Assembly (NCBI GenBank): GCA_016714015.1
Contig: JADJNZ010000005.1
Location: 186,001 to 250,000 of the forward strand
Length of the DNA stretch: 64,000 nt
Direction: 5' to 3'
Source: Gemmatimonadota bacterium
GTDB taxonomy: Bacteria > Gemmatimonadota > Gemmatimonadetes > Gemmatimonadales > Gemmatimonadaceae
The position numbers and the translations under genes are program-made. The notes beneath the pieces are model-generated. The model did no database searches and was not told the DNA's origin. It worked only from the letters and a program-made list of their open reading frames with translations. This document shows positions 1-9,396 of this stretch, in pieces (position 1 is the first letter of the stretch; each line of letters begins with the position of its first letter).

Positions 1-2405
1 GCACGCGCAGCTTCACCATCCTGATCCTCCCGCCGCTCGCCATCGCGACCAACACGCTGCCGAGCGCGAGCCAGTCGCAGGCGTACAGCACGGTCCTGAG
101 CGCCACCGGCGGCACCGGCGTCTACGCGTGGGCCGTCACCACGGGCATGCTCCCGGCCGGCCTCGCGCTCAGCGCCGCGGGCGAGATCGCCGGCACGCCG
201 ACGGGGTTCGGCACCGATACCGTCACCCTCGGCGTCACCAGCGGGCTGCAGAGCATCACCAAGGTCTTCGCGATCACCGTCACGCCCTCGCTCACCGTCA
301 CCACCACCGCGCTCGCCGACGGCACGGTCGGTGAGCCGTACGCCGATACGCTCGAGGCGCTCGGCGCCGGCCCCGCGGCCAACTGGGGCGTCGCGAGCGG
401 CGCACTTCCGGCCGGACTCACGCTCCTCTCGAGCGGCATCCTCTCCGGCACGCCCACCACCGCCGGCACGAGCGACTTCACCGTGCAGGTGAACAGCGGC
501 TCGCAGGTCGCCACCCGCGCGCTCTCGGTGAGCGTCGTCGCCGCGCTCGTGCTCAACACCGCGACGCTCCCCAACGGCACCGCCGGCGCCGCCTACGCGC
601 AGACGCTCTCGGCGAGCGGCGGCAACGGCACCTATGCGTGGTCCGTCGTCGCCGGCGCGCTCCCTGCCGGGCTCTCGCTCTCCGCGGCGGGCCTGCTGGA
701 CGGCACCCCCACCACGCCGTCCAACAACAGCTTCACCCTCCGCGTGACGAGCGGTGCGCAGCAGCGCGAGCGCGCCTTCACCATGCAGATCTCCTCCGCC
801 GATGCGGCGAGCGTCGAGATCGCGCCCACCTCGGCCTCCATCGAACTCGGCGACTCGCTGCTCCTCGGCGCCGTCGCCAAGGACGCGGGCGGCGTCGTGC
901 TCCCCGGACGCCCCATCGCGTGGAGCACGCTCAACGCGGCCGTCGCGACGGTGAACGGCACCGGGATGGTGCGCGCGCAGGCGATCGGCAGTGTCGGCAT
1001 CGTCGCGAGCGCGACGGGTGCCGGCGGCGCGACGATCAGCGACACCGCGATCATGACGGTCACGCCGCGCCCGGTCGATTCGGTCGAGGTGCTCCCGGAC
1101 CGCGCGAGCCTGCTCATCGGCGAGCAGCAGGCGCTCACTGCGACCATGCGTGACCGCTTCGGCAACGTGCTCAGCGGGCGCACGGTCACCTGGACCTCCT
1201 CTGACGCAGGGGTCGCGGCCGTCGACCTCAACACCGGGATCGTCAGTTCGGGCGCACAGGGCGAGGCGACGATCACCGCGCTCAGCGAGGGCATCACCGG
1301 CACGGGGACGGTCGTCGTGTCGCGCGGGCTCATCCTGCAGGCGGTGCAGGGCGGTGAACGGCATTCGTGCGGACTCTCCGAGGCGAACCTCGTCTTCTGC
1401 TGGGGTCGCAACGGCGAGGGTGAGCTCGGCGACAGCAGCTTCATCGACCGACTCAACCCCGTGCGCGTGCGCGGCTCGACGCCCTTCGTCACGCTGCGGG
1501 TGGGTTCGCGGCACAACTGCGCGCTCACCGCTGCCGGCACGGCCTGGTGCTGGGGCAGCAACGCCGGTGGTCGCCTCGGCATGGGGGACACGCTCTCGCG
1601 CACCGTGCCGGAGCCGGTCTCGGGCGGGCTCACCTTCGCGCAGCTCAGTGCGGGCGGCACGCACACCTGCGGGCTCACCACCGGCGGTGCGGCGTACTGC
1701 TGGGGGCTCGGGCTCTCCGGGCAGATCGGCGACAACAACGTGAACAATCGCAACGCTCCGACGCTCGTCGCCGGCGGCAACACCTTCACCTCGCTCAGCG
1801 TGGGCGGCAACCACACCTGCGGCCTCACCGCCGCCGGTGCTGCCTACTGCTGGGGACTCAACTCCTTCGGCCAGCTCGGCGACAGCACCTTCGGCGCGAT
1901 CAATAATCGCATCGTCCCCACGCCGGTGCGCGGTGGACACGTGTTCGTGAAGCTGAGCGCGGGCAACTCGCACACCTGCGGCATCACCGACGGTGGCGAG
2001 ACCTACTGCTGGGGCTCGAACGGCTCCATCGCCGCCAATGCCGGCCGGCTCGGGGATGGCACCTCCATCGCCCAGCGCGTCGTCCCGACGCTCGTCGCGG
2101 GTGGCCTCACCTTCACCGACATCGTCGCCGCGGGCGTCCTCACCTGCGCGCGCACTGCCATCGGCACGGTGTACTGCTGGGGGCAGAACGACACCGGTCA
2201 GCTCGGGGACGGCACCTTCACCGCGCGGACGTCCCCCACGCCCATCGCCGGCGGCTTCACCTGGGACGCCTTCGGCGCCGGCAACTTCCATGGCTGCGCC
2301 ATCCGCGACGCGGGGCGCACCTTCTGCTGGGGCACCAACAGCCAAGGGGCCATCGGCGACGGCACGGTGGCCAATCGCAACACGCCCGTCCCCGTGCGGC
2401 CGTAG
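1..2405 (+). CDS. Ig-like / RCC1-repeat surface protein (5' truncated by window)
   Basis: The reading frame is open from base 3 with no start, so the gene begins upstream; about 800 residues are visible. The first ~265 residues are three putative-Ig (He_PIG-like) modules with recurring LPAGLxLSxxGxxxGTPT. Two Big_2-like Ig modules follow (about 269-440; SVEIAPTSAS and SVEVLPDRAS starts). From about residue 445 there are seven RCC1/BNR-type repeats of the form HTCGLT..G..YCWG.N..GQLGDGT, which would make a seven-bladed propeller. Each repeat carries a conserved Cys pair, which suggests disulfides and an extracytoplasmic location. The ligand is unknown. The protein ends directly after the last repeat, and its stop codon abuts the stop of the convergent next gene with no gap. 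Confidence 0.85.
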   Translation, partial: TRSFTILILPPLAIATNTLPSASQSQAYSTVLSATGGTGVYAWAVTTGMLPAGLALSAAGEIAGTPTGFGTDTVTLGVTSGLQSITKVFAITVTPSLTVTTTALADGTVGEPYADTLEALGAGPAANWGVASGALPAGLTLLSSGILSGTPTTAGTSDFTVQVNSGSQVATRALSVSVVAALVLNTATLPNGTAGAAYAQTLSASGGNGTYAWSVVAGALPAGLSLSAAGLLDGTPTTPSNNSFTLRVTSGAQQRERAFTMQISSADAASVEIAPTSASIELGDSLLLGAVAKDAGGVVLPGRPIAWSTLNAAVATVNGTGMVRAQAIGSVGIVASATGAGGATISDTAIMTVTPRPVDSVEVLPDRASLLIGEQQALTATMRDRFGNVLSGRTVTWTSSDAGVAAVDLNTGIVSSGAQGEATITALSEGITGTGTVVVSRGLILQAVQGGERHSCGLSEANLVFCWGRNGEGELGDSSFIDRLNPVRVRGSTPFVTLRVGSRHNCALTAAGTAWCWGSNAGGRLGMGDTLSRTVPEPVSGGLTFAQLSAGGTHTCGLTTGGAAYCWGLGLSGQIGDNNVNNRNAPTLVAGGNTFTSLSVGGNHTCGLTAAGAAYCWGLNSFGQLGDSTFGAINNRIVPTPVRGGHVFVKLSAGNSHTCGITDGGETYCWGSNGSIAANAGRLGDGTSIAQRVVPTLVAGGLTFTDIVAAGVLTCARTAIGTVYCWGQNDTGQLGDGTFTARTSPTPIAGGFTWDAFGAGNFHGCAIRDAGRTFCWGTNSQGAIGDGTVANRNTPVPVRP

Positions 2406-3101
2406 TCAGCGGTAGTCCAGCACCTCGATCGACACCGCCGGGCGCCGGATCGCCACCGCCGCCTCGTACCCGCTCGGCACCTCGACCTCGGCGAGCGTCC
2501 ACGCGCGCGCCTCCTCGCGGCTCCCATCCATCTGCACGAACCGCGCATCGCCCTTCGCGTACGTCACCGCGAACCGATGCAGCCCATGCGCGAGACCGTC
2601 GCCCACCGCCTTGATGTACGCCTCCTTCCGCGCCCAGACGCGATGGAACGCGCCATGCCGTTCGGCCGCGGGCAACGAGAGGATCGCCGCGCGCTCCTCC
2701 ACCGAGAAGAAGCGTTCGGTGATGCGCTCGAGCTCGGGGAGGCGGCGCATCGCCTCGACATCCGCGCCCACCGCGCCAACGGTCGAGACGGCGAGGAGGC
2801 CGAGCTCACCCGAGTCGCTGTAGTTGTACTCGAGGCCCGACCCGCCCGGTGCGACGAGGAAGGGCTTCCCGCTCGCGCCCTCGCCGTACGTGATCACCGC
2901 CGGCGCGACGCCAAGCGCCTCGGCGAGGATGCGGCGCGTCGCGACGTGGCCGTGCAGCCAGCGGGAGCGGAGGTCGTCGGAGTAGAACTGCTCGGCCCGC
3001 GCGCGTTCGCGCGGGGAGAGCTCGGCGAGCGCTTCGGCGTCGGGCGCGCGCGCCGGGTCGAGCGCGATGCGCCAGACGCGGACGTCCGGCGCGGCGCTCA
3101 C
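2406..3101 (-). CDS. 4'-phosphopantetheinyl transferase superfamily protein (Sfp-type)
   Basis: Transfers phosphopantetheine from CoA to a Ser of acyl or peptidyl carrier proteins. The 231-residue protein has the Sfp-type Mg site GADVEAM (D114, E116) and the WARKEAYIKA motif (E160), plus GKP at 78-80. The usual N-S-H-S motif reads NYSDS here, with Asp for His. The GTG start overlaps the thyX stop as GTGA, which suggests translational coupling. The longer upstream reading in this frame lies across thyX and was rejected. Family call is firm; the carrier-protein target is not visible here. Confidence 0.85.
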   Translation of the reverse strand: MSAAPDVRVWRIALDPARAPDAEALAELSPRERARAEQFYSDDLRSRWLHGHVATRRILAEALGVAPAVITYGEGASGKPFLVAPGGSGLEYNYSDSGELGLLAVSTVGAVGADVEAMRRLPELERITERFFSVEERAAILSLPAAERHGAFHRVWARKEAYIKAVGDGLAHGLHRFAVTYAKGDARFVQMDGSREEARAWTLAEVEVPSGYEAAVAIRRPAVSIEVLDYR

Positions 3102-3853
3102 ACCTTGTGGTACGAGATCCGTGCCGCTTCGGCGCGGTCGGCGGCGGTGTAGATCTCGAAGTCCGAGAAGAAGGCCGGGGCCTCCTGCTGCATCACGCGG
3201 AGCACGGCGCACGCCATGCGCCGGATCTCGAACTCGGCCCCTTCGCCGGCGCGCAACTCGAGCATCGTGCGCCAGCCGCGCGCGTTGGCGGTGACGACGA
3301 TCTTCGTCTCGGTCGAGTTGGGGAGCACGCCGCGCGCGGCCTCGCGGGCCATCTTCCGGCGGTGGACCTTGTCGTCCACCCACTTGTAGCGCTCCATGAG
3401 CGAGTCGACGAGCGCGATGTAGGTCGCCTGCGCGCTCTCGATCTGCGCCTGCCAGGCTGCGGTGAGCGCCACGTCGCCGATGATCGCCGGCGGGACGACG
3501 AACGCCGCATCGCTCTCGTCCACGTAGCGCTGCGAGAGCTGCGAGTACGCGAACCCCGCGCGGTGGCGCACGAGCTCATGCGTGAGAGAGCGGCTCACCC
3601 CCTCGAGGAGCAGCGAGTACGTCGCGTGCTCGAGCACCGACCCGTGTCCCTGCTTCTTGATGTTCTCGAGGTAATCCCGCGTCGTCCGATTCGCCGGGTT
3701 CTTCTGGCTCATGTAGCAGAGCCGGCCCGCGAACTCGGCGAGGCGCTCGCCGTCGGTGCTGTCGCCCATCCACTGCACCGGGAGATGGCTCGGCTCGACG
3801 AACGACGGCCGAGCGAGGACGGAGACCTTGGGTTCGGTGTAGAAGTGCGGCAT
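3098..3853 (-). CDS. thyX: FAD-dependent thymidylate synthase ThyX
   Basis: Makes dTMP from dUMP using methylenetetrahydrofolate and NADPH through FAD. The 251-residue product carries the ThyX signature RHR (96-98) followed after eight residues by Ser107 in SQLSQRY, the RHRX7/8S motif. GHGSVLEHA (69-77) is the conserved N-terminal motif. The start is the ATG giving MPHFYTEPK; upstream in-frame sequence is non-coding or belongs to the FAD oxidase. No ThyA is visible in the window. It is followed by the overlapping phosphopantetheinyl transferase gene. A TATCTTTCG -10-like element lies ~35 nt upstream. Confidence 0.93.
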   Translation of the reverse strand: MPHFYTEPKVSVLARPSFVEPSHLPVQWMGDSTDGERLAEFAGRLCYMSQKNPANRTTRDYLENIKKQGHGSVLEHATYSLLLEGVSRSLTHELVRHRAGFAYSQLSQRYVDESDAAFVVPPAIIGDVALTAAWQAQIESAQATYIALVDSLMERYKWVDDKVHRRKMAREAARGVLPNSTETKIVVTANARGWRTMLELRAGEGAEFEIRRMACAVLRVMQQEAPAFFSDFEIYTAADRAEAARISYHKV

Positions 3854-3903
3854 GCGCGAAGATGATGAAGGCGGAAGGATGAAGGGCGAAAGATAGCGCA
3901 ATC

Positions 3904-5532
3904 CTATCCGAGCAGGTCGAGCCGGTGCCGCGCCCATCCCCGCTCCCGCACGACCAGATCGAGCGCCGACCGCGCGGCCGCGGGCAGCGGCGCCAGCGCC
4001 GGGTCGTACTTGATGTCGCCGAGCGGGACCGCGCCCGGTGCCGCGACCTTCACCCCGGGGTTCAGGATCCCGAGCGGATCGAACGCCGTCTTCACCGCCG
4101 CGAAGAGCGCGAGCGCCTCGGGCGGCCAGTGCCGCGACATCAGTGGCGTGCGGAGACGCCCGTCGCCATGCTCGCCCGAGAGTGTCCCGCCGAGGCGCGC
4201 CACGAGCGCCGTCACCTCGTCGAGGAGCTGCTCGCAGCGCGCGCGCCAATCCGGGGCGGTGACGTCCACGAGCGCGTTCACGTGCGCATGGGCGTCGCCG
4301 GCGTGGCCGAAGATCACGCCCTGGAACCCCGCGCGGGCGAGGGCCGCGCGCACGCCGCGCACGTACTCGGGGAAGCGCGCGCTCGGCACGCACCCGTCCT
4401 CCACCAGCTGCATGCTCAGCAGGCGCGGCGCGAGCTCGCTGAGGATCGGACTCGCCGCGTGGCGCAGCTTCCAGAGCCGGATCTCCTCGTCGGTCGACAT
4501 CGCGGTCTCCACGTGGATCGCCCCGCCGGCGTAGCACCAGCCGGCCAGCTCCTCCACGAGCTGGCGCGCATCCTCCTCGGCGTGCCGCTCCGCTTCCACG
4601 AGCAGCACCGCCTCGAGGTCGCGCGGCAGCGGCAGCTCGCGGCCGCTGCCGCGCACGATGTCGAGGAAGCTCCGGTCGAGCAGCTCCACCGCGCTCACGC
4701 CGCGCTCGCCGAGGCGCGTGGCCGTCGCGACGGCCCCCTCGAGGTCGCGGAACCCCGCGAGCAGGCTCGCCGTCGCCGCCGGGAAGGGCGTGAGCCGCAC
4801 CTCCACCGCGGTGATGATCGCGAGCGTCCCTTCGCTGCCGATGAGCAGGTCGAGGACCTCGCCGCCGGTCGCGAACGCCTCGAGCGCGTAGCCGCTCGAT
4901 TCCTTGCGCACGCCCTCATGCCGTCGCGCCGCCGGCGCGGCATCGAGCACGCGCGGCGCCACCGACGAGAGGAACTCGCGCACCGCGGGGACCGCGGGCG
5001 GATGCGCGCCGCGCCGCACCCAGGCGCGGGTGCCGTCGGCGAAGACGCACTCCACGCCGAGGATCCAGTCGCGCAGCGGGCCGTACTTCACCGTGCGCGA
5101 GCCGGCGGCGTGCGTGGCGACCATGCCGCCGATCGTCGCGAACGCCCCGCTCGACGGGTCCACGGGGAACTGCATGCCGACCTTGAGCGCCGCGGACTGC
5201 ACGTTGTCGCGCAGCACCGCCGCGCCGACGACCATCGAGTGGCCACCCGGCGTGGGCGGCTGCGAGCCGACGAGCCGACCGAGGTCGACGATCACCCCGT
5301 CGCCGACGGCGCCGTTGGCCATCGAACTCCCCGATCCGCGCGGCACGAGCGCCACGCGGTGCTCCGCGGCCCAGCGCACGAGCGTCGCGACATCCTCCGC
5401 GTCGGCGGGCACCGCGACGGCACGCGGGAGGATCCGCGCCACGCCTGCCGCCTCACTGTAGACGGCGCGCGCGGCGTCGTCATCGCGGAGGATGCCGCGG
5501 AATCCCGCGGCCGTGATCAGGGAGGCGAACAT
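3904..5532 (-). CDS. FAD-binding oxidoreductase, GlcD / D-lactate dehydrogenase type
   Basis: Flavoprotein likely oxidising a 2-hydroxy acid (glycolate, D-lactate or relative). The 542 residues show the PCMH/VAO FAD domain: VALVPRGSGSSMANGAV (~58-75) and the SSGAFATIGGMVATHAAG nucleotide loop. The FAD-oxidase C-terminal domain follows, with VIFGHAGDAHAHVN, the GEHGDGRLR motif and ILNPGVK. About 50 residues extend beyond ILNPGVK, which is longer than typical GlcD. No GlcE or GlcF partner lies next to it. It precedes thyX by 50 nt on the same strand. Confidence 0.85.
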   Translation of the reverse strand: MFASLITAAGFRGILRDDDAARAVYSEAAGVARILPRAVAVPADAEDVATLVRWAAEHRVALVPRGSGSSMANGAVGDGVIVDLGRLVGSQPPTPGGHSMVVGAAVLRDNVQSAALKVGMQFPVDPSSGAFATIGGMVATHAAGSRTVKYGPLRDWILGVECVFADGTRAWVRRGAHPPAVPAVREFLSSVAPRVLDAAPAARRHEGVRKESSGYALEAFATGGEVLDLLIGSEGTLAIITAVEVRLTPFPAATASLLAGFRDLEGAVATATRLGERGVSAVELLDRSFLDIVRGSGRELPLPRDLEAVLLVEAERHAEEDARQLVEELAGWCYAGGAIHVETAMSTDEEIRLWKLRHAASPILSELAPRLLSMQLVEDGCVPSARFPEYVRGVRAALARAGFQGVIFGHAGDAHAHVNALVDVTAPDWRARCEQLLDEVTALVARLGGTLSGEHGDGRLRTPLMSRHWPPEALALFAAVKTAFDPLGILNPGVKVAAPGAVPLGDIKYDPALAPLPAAARSALDLVVRERGWARHRLDLLG

Positions 5533-5554
5533 GCGGACCGGGCCTCGGCGCCCG

Positions 5555-6634
5555 TCAGCCCGCGACCGGCGCGAGCGTGAACGGCTTCGCCTTCACGCGC
5601 TTCACGAGCCAACGCAGCGCGGTGTTGCTCACCAGCGAGGCCACGCCGACGACCATCAGCGCCTTCACCTCGCGACGCGAGATCTTCACCTGGCCGCCCA
5701 CCTGCAGCATCGCGCGCGAGCCGCTCAGGTCGCGCAGCGTCGCGTAGGCGAAGAGCAGCGGCAGCACGCAGAAGGCGCGGATGCGGAAGGCGCGGCGCGG
5801 GATCAGCAGCGTGTACTCGAGCGCATCGTCGAGATCGTGGCGCGCCATCTCGATGAAGTGCACCACCGCCTTGTGGTTGTGCTCGAGATGCGACGGCGAG
5901 AGCAGCGTGCTGTGCCCGCTCCCGTGCCGCGCGAGGTCGCGCTCGGGGATGTAGATCGAGTTCTCGTGCTGCGCGTCCCAGGCGATGTCCTTCAGGATGT
6001 TCACCGTCTGCAACGCCTCGCCGAACGCCTGGCACTTCACCCAGAGCCGTTCGAACTCGCGCTTCCCCACCGCGCTCGCGTGCTCGTGCCAGAGCTCGGT
6101 GAGCATGCAGCCCACCGTCCCCGCCACGTAGTAGCAGTACTCCTTATACTCGGCGAGCGTCTGGATGCGGATCCCCGCCGGGTAGCTGCGCACGAACTTC
6201 GCCATCCCGAGCCCCATCTCCCGCACCCAGTGCGCCACGCGATCGCGTGTGCGGGGCGGAAGCGTGCGGAACAGCACGAGCACGAGGTCGGTGTGCTGCA
6301 CGAGCTTGAGGTGCGCCGCGTCGCCCTTGAGCCCGGCCGCGAGCGCCGGGAACGCATCCGCCGCCTCGCGGTCGGACAGCGTCCTGAGGAACTGCTCCAG
6401 CAGCTCGGCCCGCTTGGCCGGCGGCGTGCTGTTGTCGTCCTCGATCGTGTCGGCGATCCGGCAGAGCAGGTAGGCGACGTTCACCGCGACGCCGAGCGTG
6501 CCGGGCAGGAAGCGGATGCTGATCGCGAAGGTGCGCGAGACCTCCGGCAGGACGTCCACCGAGAAGCGCGACGCCGCGCGGATCCGCTCGGGCGGGTCGG
6601 CGGCGGGGACGTACGGCGCGACGGTGGATGGCAT
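5555..6634 (-). CDS. Squalene/phytoene synthase family protein (squalene-synthase-like)
   Basis: Head-to-head prenyl-diphosphate condensing enzyme. The 359-residue form starts at MPSTVAPY. It has the first Asp-rich motif D62TIED66 after SRTFAISIRFLP, and the second motif VNILKDIAWD near 205-213. A C-terminal hydrophobic helix (LMVVGVASLVSNTAL) is present, as in membrane-bound squalene synthases and unlike most phytoene synthases, so farnesyl-diphosphate farnesyltransferase activity is the better guess. An ATG 21 nt upstream (6655) is an alternative start. A TAGCTTTCC -10-like element lies at 6639-6647, a few bases before the chosen ATG. Confidence 0.82.
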   Translation of the reverse strand: MPSTVAPYVPAADPPERIRAASRFSVDVLPEVSRTFAISIRFLPGTLGVAVNVAYLLCRIADTIEDDNSTPPAKRAELLEQFLRTLSDREAADAFPALAAGLKGDAAHLKLVQHTDLVLVLFRTLPPRTRDRVAHWVREMGLGMAKFVRSYPAGIRIQTLAEYKEYCYYVAGTVGCMLTELWHEHASAVGKREFERLWVKCQAFGEALQTVNILKDIAWDAQHENSIYIPERDLARHGSGHSTLLSPSHLEHNHKAVVHFIEMARHDLDDALEYTLLIPRRAFRIRAFCVLPLLFAYATLRDLSGSRAMLQVGGQVKISRREVKALMVVGVASLVSNTALRWLVKRVKAKPFTLAPVAG

Positions 6635-6706
6635 CGCGGGAAAGCTAGGGCGCATGGGCACCAGCGACCAGTCGCGGGCGCGCCTCCACCGCGTCACGCC
6701 ATCGCG

Positions 6707-7498
6707 TCAGCGATCGCCGATCAGCAGCTGGTCGATCAGCCCGCGCTTCTTCGGCTCGCCGAACTCGAGGCGGTCGAGCGTCTGCTCGAGCGCCAGTTGC
6801 GCGCCGCTCGCCGCGCTCCGGTACATGGCCCGCGCGATGATCCCCGGCAGGAACCCGAGGAGCCCGCCGACCCCGATCGCCACGGCAGGCCAGACGTTGA
6901 GCGCGAGCAGGATCGCGCCCACCGCACCGCCGCCGAGGAGTCCGCCAAGGCCGATCCGCATCGCCCACCGACGGCGCGGCACGAGCGTCGCCTCGATCCG
7001 CACATGCACCTTCCCCGGCTCCACCTGCACCACCGACGCGCTCACCTCGTTGGTCTTCGCCAGCGCGAGCGGCCGACCGGTGAACGTGGCGGCGATGTCG
7101 TGCGCCGCGCCCGCCAGTCCGCCCATCGGCCCCCAGACGATCCGATCCGGGAAGCGGCGTCGTTCGGCGAGGTTCTCCTCGATCCGGAAGGTCCGTTCGA
7201 TGCGTTCGAGTACCTCGCGCGCGTTCCCGTTCACCACGCGCGACGCCGCGAACTGCGCCGGCCCGACGAGTTGCGCCGGCACGCCCCGCTCTTCGGGCAG
7301 CGTCACGCGCATCCGCTCCTCGGCCAGTGCCTGGCGCACCGCCACCGGCGAGATCCCCACTTCCTTCGCGAGCGCGAGGAGGTCCGCCTCGCTCATCGTC
7401 TCGGGAACGTCCGAGTGGGCCGAGTGCAGCTCGGCGGCGCGCAACAGCACGCGCTCGAGCGCCGCGCGCGGGAGGATCGGTGCCGGCGAGTCGGCCAC
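6707..7498 (-). CDS. Hypothetical membrane protein with N-terminal helical DNA-binding-like motif
   Basis: 263 residues, family not recognised. The N-terminus (SEADLLALAKEVGISPVAVR, ~40-60) looks like a small helix-turn-helix. The centre is soluble and polar. Residues ~180-230 form two hydrophobic helices rich in Gly (GLGGLLGGGAVGAILLAL and VAIGVGGLLGFLPGII). It starts 1 nt after the stop of the upstream gene, so it lies in one transcription unit with the lipoprotein gene at 7500. Function is unknown; a membrane-tethered stress protein is only a guess. Confidence 0.7.
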   Translation of the reverse strand: MADSPAPILPRAALERVLLRAAELHSAHSDVPETMSEADLLALAKEVGISPVAVRQALAEERMRVTLPEERGVPAQLVGPAQFAASRVVNGNAREVLERIERTFRIEENLAERRRFPDRIVWGPMGGLAGAAHDIAATFTGRPLALAKTNEVSASVVQVEPGKVHVRIEATLVPRRRWAMRIGLGGLLGGGAVGAILLALNVWPAVAIGVGGLLGFLPGIIARAMYRSAASGAQLALEQTLDRLEFGEPKKRGLIDQLLIGDR

Positions 7499-7499
7499 G

Positions 7500-8648
7500 T
7501 CAGATCCCGGTGAAGGCGAGGTCGATCTGCCGCTTCATCGAGGCGACCATCTCCTCGGGCATCGGGAAGGCCGCGGCGAGCGCCGCCATCGCGCCTGACG
7601 CCGGCACCGGCTTCCCTGCCTGCGCGAGGTAGAACCGCGCGTACGCCTCGGCGAGCGCCGGGTCGATCTTCTCGACGATGAGCGCCCCGCCGCGCACGAG
7701 TCCCGTCGCCGCGAGCTTCGCGCCGGTCCCCTCGCGCTGCTGCGCCGGCGTGAGATGGTCGTTCACCGCGACGGTCGCCACCGGACTCGCCGCCTCGTGC
7801 GCGAACGTGAAGAGCATCACCGCCGCGGAATCGACGGTGGCCGGCCACGCGACCGCGTACTGGCTCAGGTTCTTCCCGGCCGGCACCGCGCGCCCCTCGC
7901 CCGCGAGCGAGAGCGAGACGATGAGGTCGCCGTTCCCCTGCTGCGTGTGGTTGAGGAACGGCTGCATCGCCGGACGCCACCGCGATTGCCAGAGCGTGTC
8001 GGACGCCGCGAGCGCCGCCGTCCGCGCCCGCTGCTGCTCGAGCCACCAGGCGTGGTAGAAGTCGCTCGACTCGTCGCCGAGCGCATGCACGAGTCGGAGG
8101 GCGAACTCGCGATCCTCCTTGCGCGGGAACTGCTGCGCGAGGAACGCGATGATCCCCTGCACCTCGCGATTGGTCGCGTTGCGCGGGTCCCCCTCGGCCT
8201 TCCGGAAGTACTCGAACGCCTGCTGCATCTCCGGCCAGGAGGCGAAGTAGAGCGCGAGGAACTGCGCCCCCTCGAGCGCCGGGCGCGTGCGCACCGTCGC
8301 CTGGAGCGACACGCGGATGGAGTCGAATTCCGTGTAGACCCGCCGCTGGTTCTTCTCGATCGTGATGTGGTCGGCGTAGCCGCGCGCGAAGAGCGGCACC
8401 GTCGCCGTGTCGGTGGTGAGCAGCGCGAAGCCGTGCAGCCAGAGGTCCACGTGCTCGCGCGTCTTCACCGGCCACTGCGGGCCGCGGACGACGGGGCGGA
8501 GCGGGGCAGCGGTGGCCTGCGTGCCGGCACAGCCGCCGGCGAGCATGAGGGTCGTGACGACGAGGAACAGGACGCCGAGCGCACGGGGGCGCGGACGGCG
8601 GTGGGGGCGGCTCAGGCCTTCCGCCCGCAGGTGACGCAGAACTTCCAT
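7500..8648 (-). CDS. Putative lipoprotein of unknown function
   Basis: 382 residues from the ATG at 8648, which overlaps the upstream zinc-ribbon gene by 37 nt. A basic n-region, a hydrophobic stretch (LGVLFLVVTTLML) and lipobox LAGGC place the lipidated Cys at residue 40. The start is uncertain because no closer ATG or GTG precedes the signal; CTG near 8619 would shorten it. The body is mainly alpha-helical with repeated FALR/EYFRKAEGDP-like segments and no catalytic motif I recognise. Probably periplasmic. It is co-directional with and adjacent to 6707-7498. Confidence 0.7.
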   Translation of the reverse strand: MEVLRHLRAEGLSRPHRRPRPRALGVLFLVVTTLMLAGGCAGTQATAAPLRPVVRGPQWPVKTREHVDLWLHGFALLTTDTATVPLFARGYADHITIEKNQRRVYTEFDSIRVSLQATVRTRPALEGAQFLALYFASWPEMQQAFEYFRKAEGDPRNATNREVQGIIAFLAQQFPRKEDREFALRLVHALGDESSDFYHAWWLEQQRARTAALAASDTLWQSRWRPAMQPFLNHTQQGNGDLIVSLSLAGEGRAVPAGKNLSQYAVAWPATVDSAAVMLFTFAHEAASPVATVAVNDHLTPAQQREGTGAKLAATGLVRGGALIVEKIDPALAEAYARFYLAQAGKPVPASGAMAALAAAFPMPEEMVASMKRQIDLAFTGI

Positions 8649-9379
8649 CCGGATTCGATCTCCGCGCTGCAGCCGGGGCAGCGCCTCACAAGGAGATTCT
8701 GCCCGCAGGACGGGCAGAACTTGGTCGTGCGCCCCTTGGGGAGCGCCTGAGCGCAATACGGGCATTCGGGCTCGGCGGTGACACCGCTCGGGCCGGCGGC
8801 CTGGGCGGCCGCGAGCCCTTCGGCGGCGGCCGCCGAGAGACTGCTCGCGTAAGCCGCGAATGCCTCTGGTATCGCGCCCGACGGCCGAAGTTCCGTGATC
8901 GGCTCGACGATCGGTGCCGTCGACGGCCGGGACCCCGCCGGCGTGGGCGTCGCCGAGTGCCCGCCCGACGGCGGCGCGACGCGCGCGCCGGAGACCCGGG
9001 GCGACCCGATCGGCGTGGGGGGGCGCAGGTCGATCGTCGTGTCACCCGCGAGGATGTCCGATACGCCGGCCGTCGAGATCCGGAGCTTGGTGTGCGCATA
9101 GGTGCGCAACACCGTGAGGTCCGGGTTGGGCGTCGCGAGCTCGGCCTTCAGGTCGTCCTGCATGAGGTCGTCGCCGAAGAACCGGTCGCGTTCGCCCGAG
9201 ACGAGCCGCATCAGCGTGTGGAGGTAGTCGTCGTGGGTGTCGAGCGCCCCGTCGCGCCGCGCCGCGCCGTAGGGCGCGAACGAGTCGAGCAGGTCGCCCA
9301 CGGTGAGCGGTTGCTCGAGCGCGCCGGAGGCGTGCGCGGCGAGGACGATGCGGCGGAAGAGGAGGTCGAGGGCGTCCAT
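8612..9379 (-). CDS. Double-zinc-ribbon protein with helical N-terminal domain
   Basis: 255 residues. The N-terminal ~100 residues are helical (MDALDLLFRRIVLAAHASG, then DYLHTLMRLVSGERDRFFGDDL). A Pro/Ser/Thr-rich linker follows. The C-terminus has four CxxC knuckles (CPYC, CPSC, CPGC, CVTC), a DZANK-type pair of zinc ribbons. The longer reading through 9970 overlaps RNase HI and was rejected. A CATCTTTGC -10-like element lies at 9411-9419. Partner and role are unknown; the zinc ribbons may bind protein or nucleic acid. Confidence 0.78.
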   Translation of the reverse strand: MDALDLLFRRIVLAAHASGALEQPLTVGDLLDSFAPYGAARRDGALDTHDDYLHTLMRLVSGERDRFFGDDLMQDDLKAELATPNPDLTVLRTYAHTKLRISTAGVSDILAGDTTIDLRPPTPIGSPRVSGARVAPPSGGHSATPTPAGSRPSTAPIVEPITELRPSGAIPEAFAAYASSLSAAAAEGLAAAQAAGPSGVTAEPECPYCAQALPKGRTTKFCPSCGQNLLVRRCPGCSAEIESGWKFCVTCGRKA

Positions 9380-9396
9380 GGCGGCCTGGGGTTCGG